Assembly: GCA_032251145.1 (NCBI GenBank)
Contig: JAVVER010000020.1
Location: 1 to 35,189, forward strand
DNA: 35,189 nt
Source: BRH-c54 sp032251145
GTDB taxonomy: Bacteria; Bacteroidota; Bacteroidia; Flavobacteriales_E; Vicingaceae
Direction: 5' to 3'
Made by a program: the position numbers and the translations under genes. The notes beneath the pieces were generated by a model, which saw only the letters and a program-made list of their open reading frames with translations, had not been told where the DNA came from and searched no databases. Positions 25,512-32,947 of the stretch are shown one piece after another; position 1 is the first letter of the stretch, and each line of letters opens with the position of its first letter.

Positions 25512-25537
25512 AAAAAATTCAAACCTCAAACTTTGAA
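25512..25537 (-). terminator. Weak intrinsic terminator after hemJ
   Basis: Read on the minus strand: stem TTCAAA, loop GTTTGAGG, stem TTTGAA, then six T (25517-25512). It lies 16 bases after the hemJ stop. The stem is short and AT-rich, so strength is doubtful. Confidence 0.35.
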
Positions 25538-25552
25538 CTAGAAACTTGAAAC

Positions 25553-26089
25553 CTACTTCTCTCTCATTTTTTTGTAAGCTCTGATGGCTAACATCAGCAA
25601 AACGCCAAAAAGTACAATGCCTACTACTCCCCAAACCCAGCTCATGGCTTCTTTGAGGGTAACCAAAAACACAATGGCAAACAAAAAAACGGTAGCTACT
25701 TCATTCCAAATGCGCAATTTAAAAGAAGAGTACTTAATTTTATTCTGTTGCAACTGAACAAACAAACGATGACACATAAAGTGGTAAACATACAATGCCA
25801 TTACAAACGTAAGTTTAACATGCATCCACGGTTGCGACAAATAATACCCGAAATTGGTATAAAGCAACCAACCTGCAAAAAAAGCGGTTAATATTGCCGA
25901 TGGCCAAGTAATGCCATACCATAAGCGTCTGCTCATGAGTTTATACTGTTCTTGCAAAATCGCTTTGGCACTTTCTTCTTTGCTTTCTGCTTCTACATGG
26001 TAGATAAACAACCGAACAATATAAAATAACCCAGCAAACCAAGTGACTACAAATATGATATGTAATGCTTTTATGTATAATGGGTTCAT
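25553..26089 (-). CDS. hemJ: Protoporphyrinogen IX oxidase HemJ (CopD family), 178 aa
   Basis: A four- to five-helix inner-membrane protein of the HemJ/UPF0093 family, which oxidises protoporphyrinogen IX to protoporphyrin IX in haem synthesis. The N-terminus KALHIIFVVTWFAGLFY carries the conserved H10, and WMHVKL carries K92; both residue types are hallmark positions in this family. Helices lie at about 5-29, 58-78, 87-107, 128-146 and 150-170. It lies 65 bases after the second Wzi-like gene, on the same strand, so readthrough is possible. Its neighbours carry c-type haem proteins further upstream (30808-32494), which makes local demand for haem plausible but does not prove a link. Confidence 0.88.
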   Translation of the reverse strand: MNPLYIKALHIIFVVTWFAGLFYIVRLFIYHVEAESKEESAKAILQEQYKLMSRRLWYGITWPSAILTAFFAGWLLYTNFGYYLSQPWMHVKLTFVMALYVYHFMCHRLFVQLQQNKIKYSSFKLRIWNEVATVFLFAIVFLVTLKEAMSWVWGVVGIVLFGVLLMLAIRAYKKMREK

Positions 26090-26154
26090 GGCTGTAAAAG
26101 TAATATTTTTTTAAGTTTGATAAGTAAATTGAATTGGCTAATAGGCAATATGTA

Positions 26155-27744
26155 CTAAAAATCACTATACCTATTGGTAATGGCTGTTTTTAAACCAATA
26201 AAAAATAGGTTGGAAGAAAGGTCGGCAAAATTATTCGTGAATGTTCTATTGGTAACTCCAGCTTGCAAAATCATGTTCGATTTCGGATTTAACACGTAAG
26301 AGATTTTTACGGTATTGTTCACAATGTTGGTTTTTAATCCGTTGAGGGTGTAATAACCGTAATTACTTTCTCTGTTATTGTAGGGTTGGTAAACATCCTG
26401 ACCTAAAGAAAATCCATTGGTGTCTAAACCTACTTTTGCCAATGTGCTGTGCAGTTCAAAAATCCAACGTTTTTTGGCATAAAAAGCTGAGGCAGTTATT
26501 TCTTTAAAATTGGCGCCTAAGGGATGTGCCAATGGAGCATTAAAATGGGCATAGTTTTGAAGTGTACTTACATTGGTGCTTCTATAAAAATAACTGTAAG
26601 TAAATGGTCTTACTTCGTTGTACTCTAACTGCAAACGTAATCTTTTAATGTTAAGGGGTTCTATAAATTTTAATCCAGCTTGAACTCCGTATTTGTTTGC
26701 CCACCAACCGTTACCAGCTTTTAATTCTTCCAACAAAAATTCATCAAATAGTAACTGACCATAAAAGATATGTTTTTTTAGAATACGCATTTTTATGCTT
26801 CCACCCATTAGTGCATTATCAGATGAACCTAAAGCAAATTCAGTTGAGCGTAAAAAGATAATAGGATTTAAGTAAGATAAATCATAACCTCTGTAAAATC
26901 CTTTTTCTTGAGATTGAAATACAATGCTTTCAAAAAAGCCTACATTCAACCACTTGGTAACATTCATGCTTAAATAGTGGGTAGTAGCAAACTTTTGCAT
27001 GTAATTGCTGTAAATTCCGTCAGTAAAACGAATATCCTGATGATTGGAATATAATGCCATGTATTTAATTTTCCAAATGTTAGCGGTAAGTTTTAAATAA
27101 GGATAACTGTTAGCAAAATCGGATAAAAGTAGCGAACGATAACCGTCTCCTATAAAATGTTTACCGTAACCTGCTTGAATAGCAAATACTTCATCGGGGG
27201 TAAAAGTAATGTTTCCTTGAGAAAATATAGATGCATCATTTTTAGAGTAACCGTAACCCGGACTAATATTTTTACTTTGAACCATGGCATCTATATGGCT
27301 TGGATAGGTAGAATAATCGTATAAAAAATCGAATTGAGCACTCCATTTTTCACCTAAAGCAGCTTGTAGTTGAATGCCTGCACTGGTTTCTAATAAATTT
27401 TCATTGTAATTATCAGCTTTTTCTAAGGTACTTACAGCATTTATAATAGGGTTGAAGTTAAGGTAGAAATTACCTTTTTTTTCGATTAAATGACGGTTGA
27501 ATAACTGATTAACAAATCCTTTTGAAGTATTTACTTGCAAATTCGCAATGCTAGTATCGTAAGAAATTAATCTATTAACTTCATTTTTATTGTAAGGTTT
27601 TATAGCGGTGTGAAAATTAGCAGCTGTATCTAAATTATTCAAATACAGGTATTCAAAAGTACGCTCATTATTGATGTTAAAGTTTTGTGCAACAAGCGAA
27701 CCACCAACCAATAATCCAATCAATATGTATAAAAAACGATTCAA
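26155..27744 (-). CDS. Wzi-like capsule assembly outer-membrane barrel, 529 aa (copy 2)
   Basis: Signal peptide at 1-19 (GGSLVAQ), then a beta-barrel-like protein of the 'capsule assembly Wzi' family. Landmarks are NPIINAV, FIGDGYRSLLLSDFANSYPY, FFESIVFQ, LRLQLEYNEVRPFTYSY, and HFNAPLAHPLGANFKE. It ends in an aromatic-rich strand (NRYSDF), as barrel proteins do. It is a paralogue of the protein at 28787-30361 with the same order of motifs. Wzi of Escherichia coli is an outer-membrane lectin that holds capsule; in Bacteroidota the role may differ. Its ATG overlaps the stop of the WecA-like gene by 4 bases (27741-27744), indicating coupling. Confidence 0.85.
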   Translation of the reverse strand: MNRFLYILIGLLVGGSLVAQNFNINNERTFEYLYLNNLDTAANFHTAIKPYNKNEVNRLISYDTSIANLQVNTSKGFVNQLFNRHLIEKKGNFYLNFNPIINAVSTLEKADNYNENLLETSAGIQLQAALGEKWSAQFDFLYDYSTYPSHIDAMVQSKNISPGYGYSKNDASIFSQGNITFTPDEVFAIQAGYGKHFIGDGYRSLLLSDFANSYPYLKLTANIWKIKYMALYSNHQDIRFTDGIYSNYMQKFATTHYLSMNVTKWLNVGFFESIVFQSQEKGFYRGYDLSYLNPIIFLRSTEFALGSSDNALMGGSIKMRILKKHIFYGQLLFDEFLLEELKAGNGWWANKYGVQAGLKFIEPLNIKRLRLQLEYNEVRPFTYSYFYRSTNVSTLQNYAHFNAPLAHPLGANFKEITASAFYAKKRWIFELHSTLAKVGLDTNGFSLGQDVYQPYNNRESNYGYYTLNGLKTNIVNNTVKISYVLNPKSNMILQAGVTNRTFTNNFADLSSNLFFIGLKTAITNRYSDF

Positions 27745-28784
27745 TTTTTACGTTTCAGTTTAAATAAGAAAGGAATTTGAGTAGATAGGATTACTGCAGC
27801 GGTAAGTACTATAAAAGCGTAACTTGGGTTGAATTGTTGAGCAAAAACAGCTCCTCCTACCACTAATAGACTAAACAAATAAATAACAATTACGGTTTGC
27901 TTGTGCGATAATCCTAAGTCTAATAATCGGTGGTGAATGTGGTTTCTGTCGGCACGAAACGGAGAAACACCGCTTAAAATCCTGATGGTAAACACCCTGA
28001 TGGTATCTACTAAAGGATATACCAAAATAGACATGGCTAAAATGGGTTTAGAAATATTTTGTATCACATCGGGCAAATTGGTGGCTTTGTATTCCACCAT
28101 TTCAATGGCCAATACTGCCATTAAAAAACCAATAGTAAGCGAACCCGAATCGCCCATAAATATTTTTGCAGGATTAAAATTAAATCTTAAAAATCCTAAT
28201 AGACTTCCTGCAATGGCAAAAGATAAAATAGCATAAATCCAATCGTTTGCACAATAGAACCAACATCCAAAAAAAGAAGCAGCTATTAATCCAACTCCCG
28301 CAGCCAAGCCATCAACACCATCAATTAAATTAAAAGCATTTATGATAACAATATAAGTGAACACCGAAAGCATAATTCCGGCATATTCGGGTATTTCTCT
28401 TATGCCGAATAAACCGTGCAGACTAGTTAGTTTTACGTTTGCCATAAACACCATAATAAAAGCACAAAATAAATGAGCAGCTAATTTTTTGGCAGGAGCA
28501 GTACCAATAATATCGTCTTTCATGCCCACAAAAAACATAATAAGCATTGCCGGAACAAGGTACTTTATTACCCCAATTTTATCGATGGGCAACCATAGTA
28601 AAAAAGAGAATAAGATGCCTGCAAAAATCATCATCCCACCCATAGAAGGTGTTTTTTCGCTATGAATTTTTCTGCTTTCTGTTGGGTCGTCAAACAAATG
28701 TTTCATTTTAGCAATAGTAATGAAGGATGGAGTTGCTAACAACACAATCAAAAAAGAAGTAATTATTGGTAAAATGATTTCCAT
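27741..28784 (-). CDS. WecA/TagO-like polyprenyl-phosphate N-acetylhexosamine-1-phosphate transferase, 347 aa
   Basis: A multi-helix inner-membrane enzyme of the MraY/WecA family. It should transfer a sugar-1-phosphate from a UDP-sugar to undecaprenyl phosphate, starting synthesis of an O-antigen or exopolysaccharide. Family motifs are present: SMGGMMIF (47-54), D90-D91 in GMKDD, NAFNLIDGVDGLAAG (149-163), KIFMGDSGSL (207-216), and the WecA-type RNHIHHRLLDLG (280-291; MraY lacks this HIHHR form). The length fits. It sits only 2 bases after one Wzi-like gene and overlaps another by 4 bases, so it is translated in a fixed set with them. The exact sugar cannot be read from sequence. Confidence 0.9.
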   Translation of the reverse strand: MEIILPIITSFLIVLLATPSFITIAKMKHLFDDPTESRKIHSEKTPSMGGMMIFAGILFSFLLWLPIDKIGVIKYLVPAMLIMFFVGMKDDIIGTAPAKKLAAHLFCAFIMVFMANVKLTSLHGLFGIREIPEYAGIMLSVFTYIVIINAFNLIDGVDGLAAGVGLIAASFFGCWFYCANDWIYAILSFAIAGSLLGFLRFNFNPAKIFMGDSGSLTIGFLMAVLAIEMVEYKATNLPDVIQNISKPILAMSILVYPLVDTIRVFTIRILSGVSPFRADRNHIHHRLLDLGLSHKQTVIVIYLFSLLVVGGAVFAQQFNPSYAFIVLTAAVILSTQIPFLFKLKRKN

Positions 28785-28786
28785 AA

Positions 28787-30361
28787 TTAAATATCGCTGT
28801 ATAAGTTTCTTAATGAAGTTCTTAATGCAAAATAAATATAATTTGTTCTATGTTCACCAAAATCAGTAGTTAAAGTTCTTTGAGATAATCCTACCATCAA
28901 CGCCATATTGTTCTTAGGGTTAATTAAAAATCCGGCATGTGCCTGAACGTTTATTAAATCTGCTGTGGCAGGAACGATTGAAATGGTGTTTTCGTTGCTT
29001 GCAAAAATATTACTTCCTTCAGAGTTTAGTTTGGCAACATTGACTTTTACTTGAGTAAATATTCGTTTGTACTTGTAATTCATTATCCCAACTATTTCGT
29101 CAAAGTTAGCTCTAAAAGGATGAGCCAACGGTTCATTAAAATGGGAATAATTTTGCAATGGAATAGCATTACTAAAAGTATAAGGCTCTACATGGTTAAA
29201 TTCGGCTTGTAAGGTTAGTCCCGTAATGCCAAAAAACTTTATCCCTGCCTGATAACCTGTTTTAGTTTGGTTTTTATTTCCATCATACAACAACTGACCA
29301 TAAAGAATGGTATTGATTGGCAACTTAATTTTTGCGTTAAGCCCCAATTGAGAATTGTTTTTACCATCAAAACCTGTAACTAACGTATTAGCAAACAATA
29401 CAGGATTTAACTGCATAAAATTGTAAGGTTTTGTGCCACTGCTGTCTTCTGTTTGCCATATTGTTGATTCAAAAAATCCTAAATGCAGCCATTTAGTAGC
29501 TATCCAACTTAAATAATGCACTGACATACTTTTACGCATAAACAATTCTTCGGGAGTTGAACCTTGTTCTCTTCTGTCGAGGCTAGATAAGCCAGTATTA
29601 GTTTTAGTATATTGAAATTGATTTTTCTTGCCAAACCAAGCTGTAGCTTTGTAATACGGATAATGAAAAGCATAATCGGAAAGCAAAATGGAACGATATC
29701 CATCACCTACAAATTGCTTGTCGTTGCCTAATTGAAAGTTAAATCGTTTACTGGGAGAGTAGGAAATGTAAGAAGTTGCAGCATTGTAATCAAATCCATT
29801 ATCTTTAAAACGCTTTACTCTTCCTTGTCCGGGAACAACATTGGTTGAACGCACATAAGCTGCCATATAATCGGGGAAAACAGCTTGGTTTTCGTACAAT
29901 GCAGTTTGAAAAGAAAATTTTTCGCCAATGTGTCCTTTAGCAATAATTCCCCTAGTATTTACATAAAGTGTTTGCTCTTTATTGAGGGATTCTCCATCTT
30001 GTCCCATCTCCAAATTAAGCAAAGGATCTATGGTAAGGTAGAAATCGCCTGTATCAACGCTCACAAAATTTTCGTGAAACAGTTTTCTGGAAAACCACGA
30101 TTTATCTTTTAAGTAAGTTTTATTTATATTGATAAGGTAAGCATCTTGCTCATGGTTTTTAAGTAAATAAAAGCTGTCTGTTGCTACTTTTGATTGAAGA
30201 ATAGGATGAAAAGAAGTATGTACATTATTTTCTAATGCATTAAATTCTTTTTGATTCACCAAGTTAAATTCTCGGTTAAGCGGTAAATTAAGTTGCTGAC
30301 TAAAAGCTAATTGAGTAGCAAGCAAAAAAAGTAAAAAAAATATGCCGATTTGCTTATTCAT
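28787..30361 (-). CDS. Wzi-like capsule assembly outer-membrane barrel, 524 aa (copy 1)
   Basis: The start at 30361 (MNKQIGIFFLLFLLATQLAFSQ) is preferred over an upstream ATG at 30463 because it gives a proper signal peptide, cleaved near residue 20. The rest is a Wzi-family beta-barrel with the same landmarks as the protein at 26155-27744: NAATSYISYSPSKRF, FVGDGYRSILLSDYAFHYPY, FFESTIWQ, HFNEPLAHPFRANFDE, and a final aromatic strand RNLYSDI. It is expected in the outer membrane with a role in surface glycan attachment. It starts the Wzi-WecA-Wzi set. Upstream are 143 bases with a candidate -7 box at 30412-30419. Confidence 0.85.
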   Translation of the reverse strand: MNKQIGIFFLLFLLATQLAFSQQLNLPLNREFNLVNQKEFNALENNVHTSFHPILQSKVATDSFYLLKNHEQDAYLININKTYLKDKSWFSRKLFHENFVSVDTGDFYLTIDPLLNLEMGQDGESLNKEQTLYVNTRGIIAKGHIGEKFSFQTALYENQAVFPDYMAAYVRSTNVVPGQGRVKRFKDNGFDYNAATSYISYSPSKRFNFQLGNDKQFVGDGYRSILLSDYAFHYPYYKATAWFGKKNQFQYTKTNTGLSSLDRREQGSTPEELFMRKSMSVHYLSWIATKWLHLGFFESTIWQTEDSSGTKPYNFMQLNPVLFANTLVTGFDGKNNSQLGLNAKIKLPINTILYGQLLYDGNKNQTKTGYQAGIKFFGITGLTLQAEFNHVEPYTFSNAIPLQNYSHFNEPLAHPFRANFDEIVGIMNYKYKRIFTQVKVNVAKLNSEGSNIFASNENTISIVPATADLINVQAHAGFLINPKNNMALMVGLSQRTLTTDFGEHRTNYIYFALRTSLRNLYSDI

Positions 30362-30411
30362 TAGTTTTAATACTGAAAACAGTGAAAATGTGTTGCTTAA
30401 AAATAAAGCAC

Positions 30412-30419
30412 CAAAGCTA
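30412..30419 (-). promoter_or_regulatory. Candidate -7 box for the Wzi-WecA-Wzi genes
   Basis: On the minus strand this reads TAGCTTTG, fitting TAnnTTTG, 51 bases before the ATG at 30361. No well-placed TTG element is visible, so this is tentative. Confidence 0.35.
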
Positions 30420-30504
30420 ATAATCTTTTTTAAGATAATAAGTCTTTGTAAGAAAACTCCCAAAAACTAGAAAAAGGATAGTTTTATTGTAGCACTAATT
30501 AGAA

Positions 30505-30801
30505 TCAGCTATGTTGATTAATAATTTGTACCAACTGATTGGCATCTACTACTCCTGATTGTCTCCAAAGCTGTTTGCCGTTTTTAAACAAAATAAGTGT
30601 CGGCACACCTCTTACCTGATAAGCTGTAGCAGCTTGTTGGTTTTTATCTACATCAATTTTTAACACACGGGCTTTGCCTTGTACTTGTTTAGCCACATCA
30701 TCTAAAATTGGCGACATGGCTTTGCACGGACCACACCAAGTAGCAAAGAAATTTACTAAAACGGGTTGGTCGGAATTAATAATTTCATTAAATGTTGCCA
30801 T
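30505..30801 (-). CDS. trxA: Thioredoxin, 98 aa
   Basis: A compact thioredoxin, slightly shorter than the usual 105-110 aa, that reduces protein disulfides through its active site W22-C23-G24-P25-C26. The conserved cis-proline is P67 (GVPT), and KIDVDKN and LFKNGKQ are in their normal places. It has no signal peptide, so it should be cytosolic. It begins 6 bases after the stop of the c-haem lipoprotein gene and thus appears to be the last member of the redox group 32818 to 30505. This position suggests joint control with peroxide defence, which is inference. Confidence 0.93.
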   Translation of the reverse strand: MATFNEIINSDQPVLVNFFATWCGPCKAMSPILDDVAKQVQGKARVLKIDVDKNQQAATAYQVRGVPTLILFKNGKQLWRQSGVVDANQLVQIINQHS

Positions 30802-30807
30802 GATATC

Positions 30808-31446
30808 TTATTTAAAAGTGATGCTCCAAATCCCTCTAAATTCATCTACTTCAAAATCTACTGCTTTATCATTAGGATAAAGTGCCAAAATAGATTTGTA
30901 ATCGGTTTCGCTTACTGTTTTTCCAACTGTTCCGTGGCAAGTAACACAAAGTGGTTGTAAATGAATAGGAGCGTAAAAGCTTACTGTATTATCGGTATTT
31001 CGTTTTACTTCAGGAAATAAATCTTCGGTAGTTTTTGAAGCATTCAGGTAGTAATCAATCATTTCTTGCTCGGAAGCATTGGGTTTGTTTTTCTCATTTC
31101 GTAGTTTGTGGCTGGTTCTTTTAATGCTAACATCATAATGTTTTGAAAGTGAATCAACAATAATACTTTCGTTTACATTACAAAATTTAACCGCATTTAC
31201 CACTCCACCTTCACTCATGGCTTTTTTTAGATTTCCACTTAATGCTTTAAAGGTTTGTTGAGCAATTTCCAGACCTTTTATGGTGTAAGCCTGACTTTCA
31301 TCTATGGTAAGTTCTTCAACACCCTCGGTAATTTGCTTCGGCTGTTCTTCTGTTATAGTTTCTACCTCTTTTTCAGTAGTTTTTGAATCGCTACAAGCAA
31401 AAAATGTAGTAGCTAAAACAAGGGTAATAAAGCTACGTTTGTTCAT
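30808..31446 (-). CDS. Tll0287-like c-type haem lipoprotein (DUF3365), 212 aa
   Basis: The start at 31446 (MNKRSFITLVLATTFFACSD) is preferred to the in-frame ATG at 31476, since it gives a lipoprotein signal with lipid-bearing Cys18. Residues about 55-212 match the Tll0287-like/DUF3365 haem domain: a long helical part (GLEIAQQTFKALSGNL), then one c-type haem site CVTCH at C167, C170 and H171, and a C-terminal strand ending RGIWSITFK. Covalent haem means it acts in the periplasm or at the outer membrane. Members are thought to be redox sensors or electron carriers; the function here is not known. The gene begins 4 bases after the cytochrome c peroxidase stop, so both probably work together. 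Confidence 0.83.
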   Translation of the reverse strand: MNKRSFITLVLATTFFACSDSKTTEKEVETITEEQPKQITEGVEELTIDESQAYTIKGLEIAQQTFKALSGNLKKAMSEGGVVNAVKFCNVNESIIVDSLSKHYDVSIKRTSHKLRNEKNKPNASEQEMIDYYLNASKTTEDLFPEVKRNTDNTVSFYAPIHLQPLCVTCHGTVGKTVSETDYKSILALYPNDKAVDFEVDEFRGIWSITFK

Positions 31447-31450
31447 GGTC

Positions 31451-32494
31451 TTATTGTTTAAACTCTTCAGGAACATCTCCCGTTAAGGTGTTGAGGAAAG
31501 CAACTATATCGTTGGATTCTTCTTCAGTCAATTCTTTATTCAATTGCAATTTTGCCATTATCTTAACGGCTTCATTCAAGTTAGTCACGCTTCCATCATG
31601 GAAATAAGGGTAGGTTTTTTCAATGTTTCTAAGTGATGGTGATTTAAAAAAGTATTTATCCGCTTCATTTTGGGTAACTTCAAATCTACCCTCATCAATT
31701 CTATCACTTTTGGTAAGTTCCCAATAATTGCCAAACAGACCAAATTTTTGGATTAATTGTCCACCCAATGCATTTCCGCTGTGGCAAGTGATGCAGCCTG
31801 TAGTCATAAAAGTTTCTAAACCTCTTTTTTCTTGTTCGTTTAATGCTTCGTCATTCCCAGCTATATAATCATCAAATTTTGAAGGAGTAATTAATTTACG
31901 CTCAAAAGCACCAATGGCTTTTTGTAGATTTTTGTACGTAATTGGTTGTTCCTCTTCGGGGAAAGCTTTAGCAAAAAGTTCTTTGTATTCTTCAATTCCT
32001 GAGAGACGTTCTACCACAAACTCTTCGCTTGGCATAGCCATTTCAATAGGGTTTAATATAGGACCACCGGCTTGTTCTTCCACATCTTTATTTCTTCCAT
32101 CCCAAAATTGTGAAGCGTGAAGAGCAGCATTCAATACGGTTGGAGAGTTTCTCGTTCCATTTTTGCCGTCATTTCCTGGTGAAGTTGGTAAGTTATCCAC
32201 CCCAAAAGTATTCAAATTGTGACAAGTGTTGCAGCTTTGTTTGTTGTCTTTGGAAAGCCTCACATCAAAATACAATTGTTTTCCTAGAATTACTTTTTCT
32301 TCAGTAATAGGGTTTTCAGGGTTATCCACTATTTCAGGTAATTCTCCAAAAAGAGTTTTAGCACGTTCTTGTAATTCTGTCAATTCTTTTGTTTCAGGAG
32401 TAGTTTCTACTTCTTTTGTTTCAGTTTTTTCATCGCCACAAGCAATTAATGCTGTAAAGGCAATAGCATAAGCCAAGTAGGAAATTTTATTCAT
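31451..32494 (-). CDS. Di-haem cytochrome c peroxidase (MauG/CcpA family) lipoprotein, 347 aa
   Basis: A periplasmic di-haem peroxidase that would reduce hydrogen peroxide using electrons from a c-type cytochrome. A lipobox LIAC (C19) marks it as a lipoprotein, unlike most soluble family members. Two haem sites are visible: CNTCH (88-92) and CITCH (234-238). FWDGR (130-134), GTRNSPTVLNA (113-123) and the conserved region SPSLRNIEKTYPYFHDG in the second half fit the family. A charged Thr/Glu-rich linker spans about 21-45. It is followed at 4 bases by the c-haem lipoprotein and then thioredoxin. The DUF6132-like gene is 102 bases upstream. Confidence 0.92.
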   Translation of the reverse strand: MNKISYLAYAIAFTALIACGDEKTETKEVETTPETKELTELQERAKTLFGELPEIVDNPENPITEEKVILGKQLYFDVRLSKDNKQSCNTCHNLNTFGVDNLPTSPGNDGKNGTRNSPTVLNAALHASQFWDGRNKDVEEQAGGPILNPIEMAMPSEEFVVERLSGIEEYKELFAKAFPEEEQPITYKNLQKAIGAFERKLITPSKFDDYIAGNDEALNEQEKRGLETFMTTGCITCHSGNALGGQLIQKFGLFGNYWELTKSDRIDEGRFEVTQNEADKYFFKSPSLRNIEKTYPYFHDGSVTNLNEAVKIMAKLQLNKELTEEESNDIVAFLNTLTGDVPEEFKQ

Positions 32495-32510
32495 GGTCTG
32501 TTTTGTTTTT

Positions 32511-32547
32511 TAGCCCCCTCTAGCCCCCCCGAAAGGGGAGGATTTCC
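32511..32547. repeat. GC-rich interspersed repeat with a GAAA-capped hairpin
   Basis: TAGCCCCC occurs twice, then C-rich bases, GAAA and GGGG (32511-32540), followed by a short AT stretch. The C run and GGGG can pair around a GAAA tetraloop. The base composition is unlike anything else in the window. I recall similar agcccccc...ggggga elements scattered through Bacteroidota spacers. Confidence 0.6.
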
Positions 32548-32596
32548 AACGCACTAAGCCAATTAAATTAATAGTATTGGAATTAAAAGGGAAAGT

Positions 32597-32818
32597 TTAT
32601 TGTTTTTCTTTATTTTCTTGTTTGTTGAATTTATCGTTAGCAAAATCACCCACTAACCAACCCATAAATGCTCCGTAGGCAGCAGTTCTGTACCAAACAG
32701 AAGTAATGGCACACGAGCCACTTTCGCAACCGACAAAATACCAGTAAGCATATCCTGCTGCAGCCCCTAAAAAAGCTACAAGAAAAGAAATTTTATGATT
32801 TTTTATCCAGTTGAGCAT
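32597..32818 (-). CDS. Small DUF6132-like membrane protein, 73 aa
   Basis: A short protein with two likely membrane helices (about 11-28 and 46-60) and a conserved-looking hinge GCESGSCAITS (30-40) that holds two cysteines. This matches my memory of the DUF6132 family, in which GC-x-x-GSC-x-ITS is the hallmark. The function is unknown; a redox or metal role through the two Cys is only a guess. It is the first gene of the group that continues with cytochrome c peroxidase. Its C-terminus is charged (NKQENKEKQ). Confidence 0.75.
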   Translation of the reverse strand: MLNWIKNHKISFLVAFLGAAAGYAYWYFVGCESGSCAITSVWYRTAAYGAFMGWLVGDFANDKFNKQENKEKQ

Positions 32819-32841
32819 AAAGTGTTAGATTGATGATAGCA

Positions 32842-32849
32842 CAAAGTTA
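32842..32849 (-). promoter_or_regulatory. Candidate -7 box for the redox genes
   Basis: On the minus strand this reads TAACTTTG, matching TAnnTTTG, 24 bases before the ATG at 32818. A usable TTG at -33 is absent; that place is taken by the inverted repeat at 32862-32876. Confidence 0.4.
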
Positions 32850-32861
32850 CTCAAATTTCCA

Positions 32862-32876
32862 CTCATTTTTAATGAG
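32862..32876. promoter_or_regulatory. Inverted repeat, possible operator for the redox genes
   Basis: CTCATT, spacer TTT, AATGAG is a perfect 6-bp palindrome. It overlaps the place where the -33 element of the minus-strand promoter should lie, which would suit an activator or repressor site. Confidence 0.35.
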
Positions 32877-32947
32877 GCTATGGATTTTAACTAATTTTAA
32901 AAGTTGTAAATTAGCCGACTAGATTTTAAAACAATACAAAACAAAAT

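Noticed and set aside
25218..25634. Open minus-strand frame of 138 codons across the end of the dihydroorotase homologue
   Set aside because: Overlaps two recognisable genes (dihydroorotase family and hemJ) and has no motif of its own.
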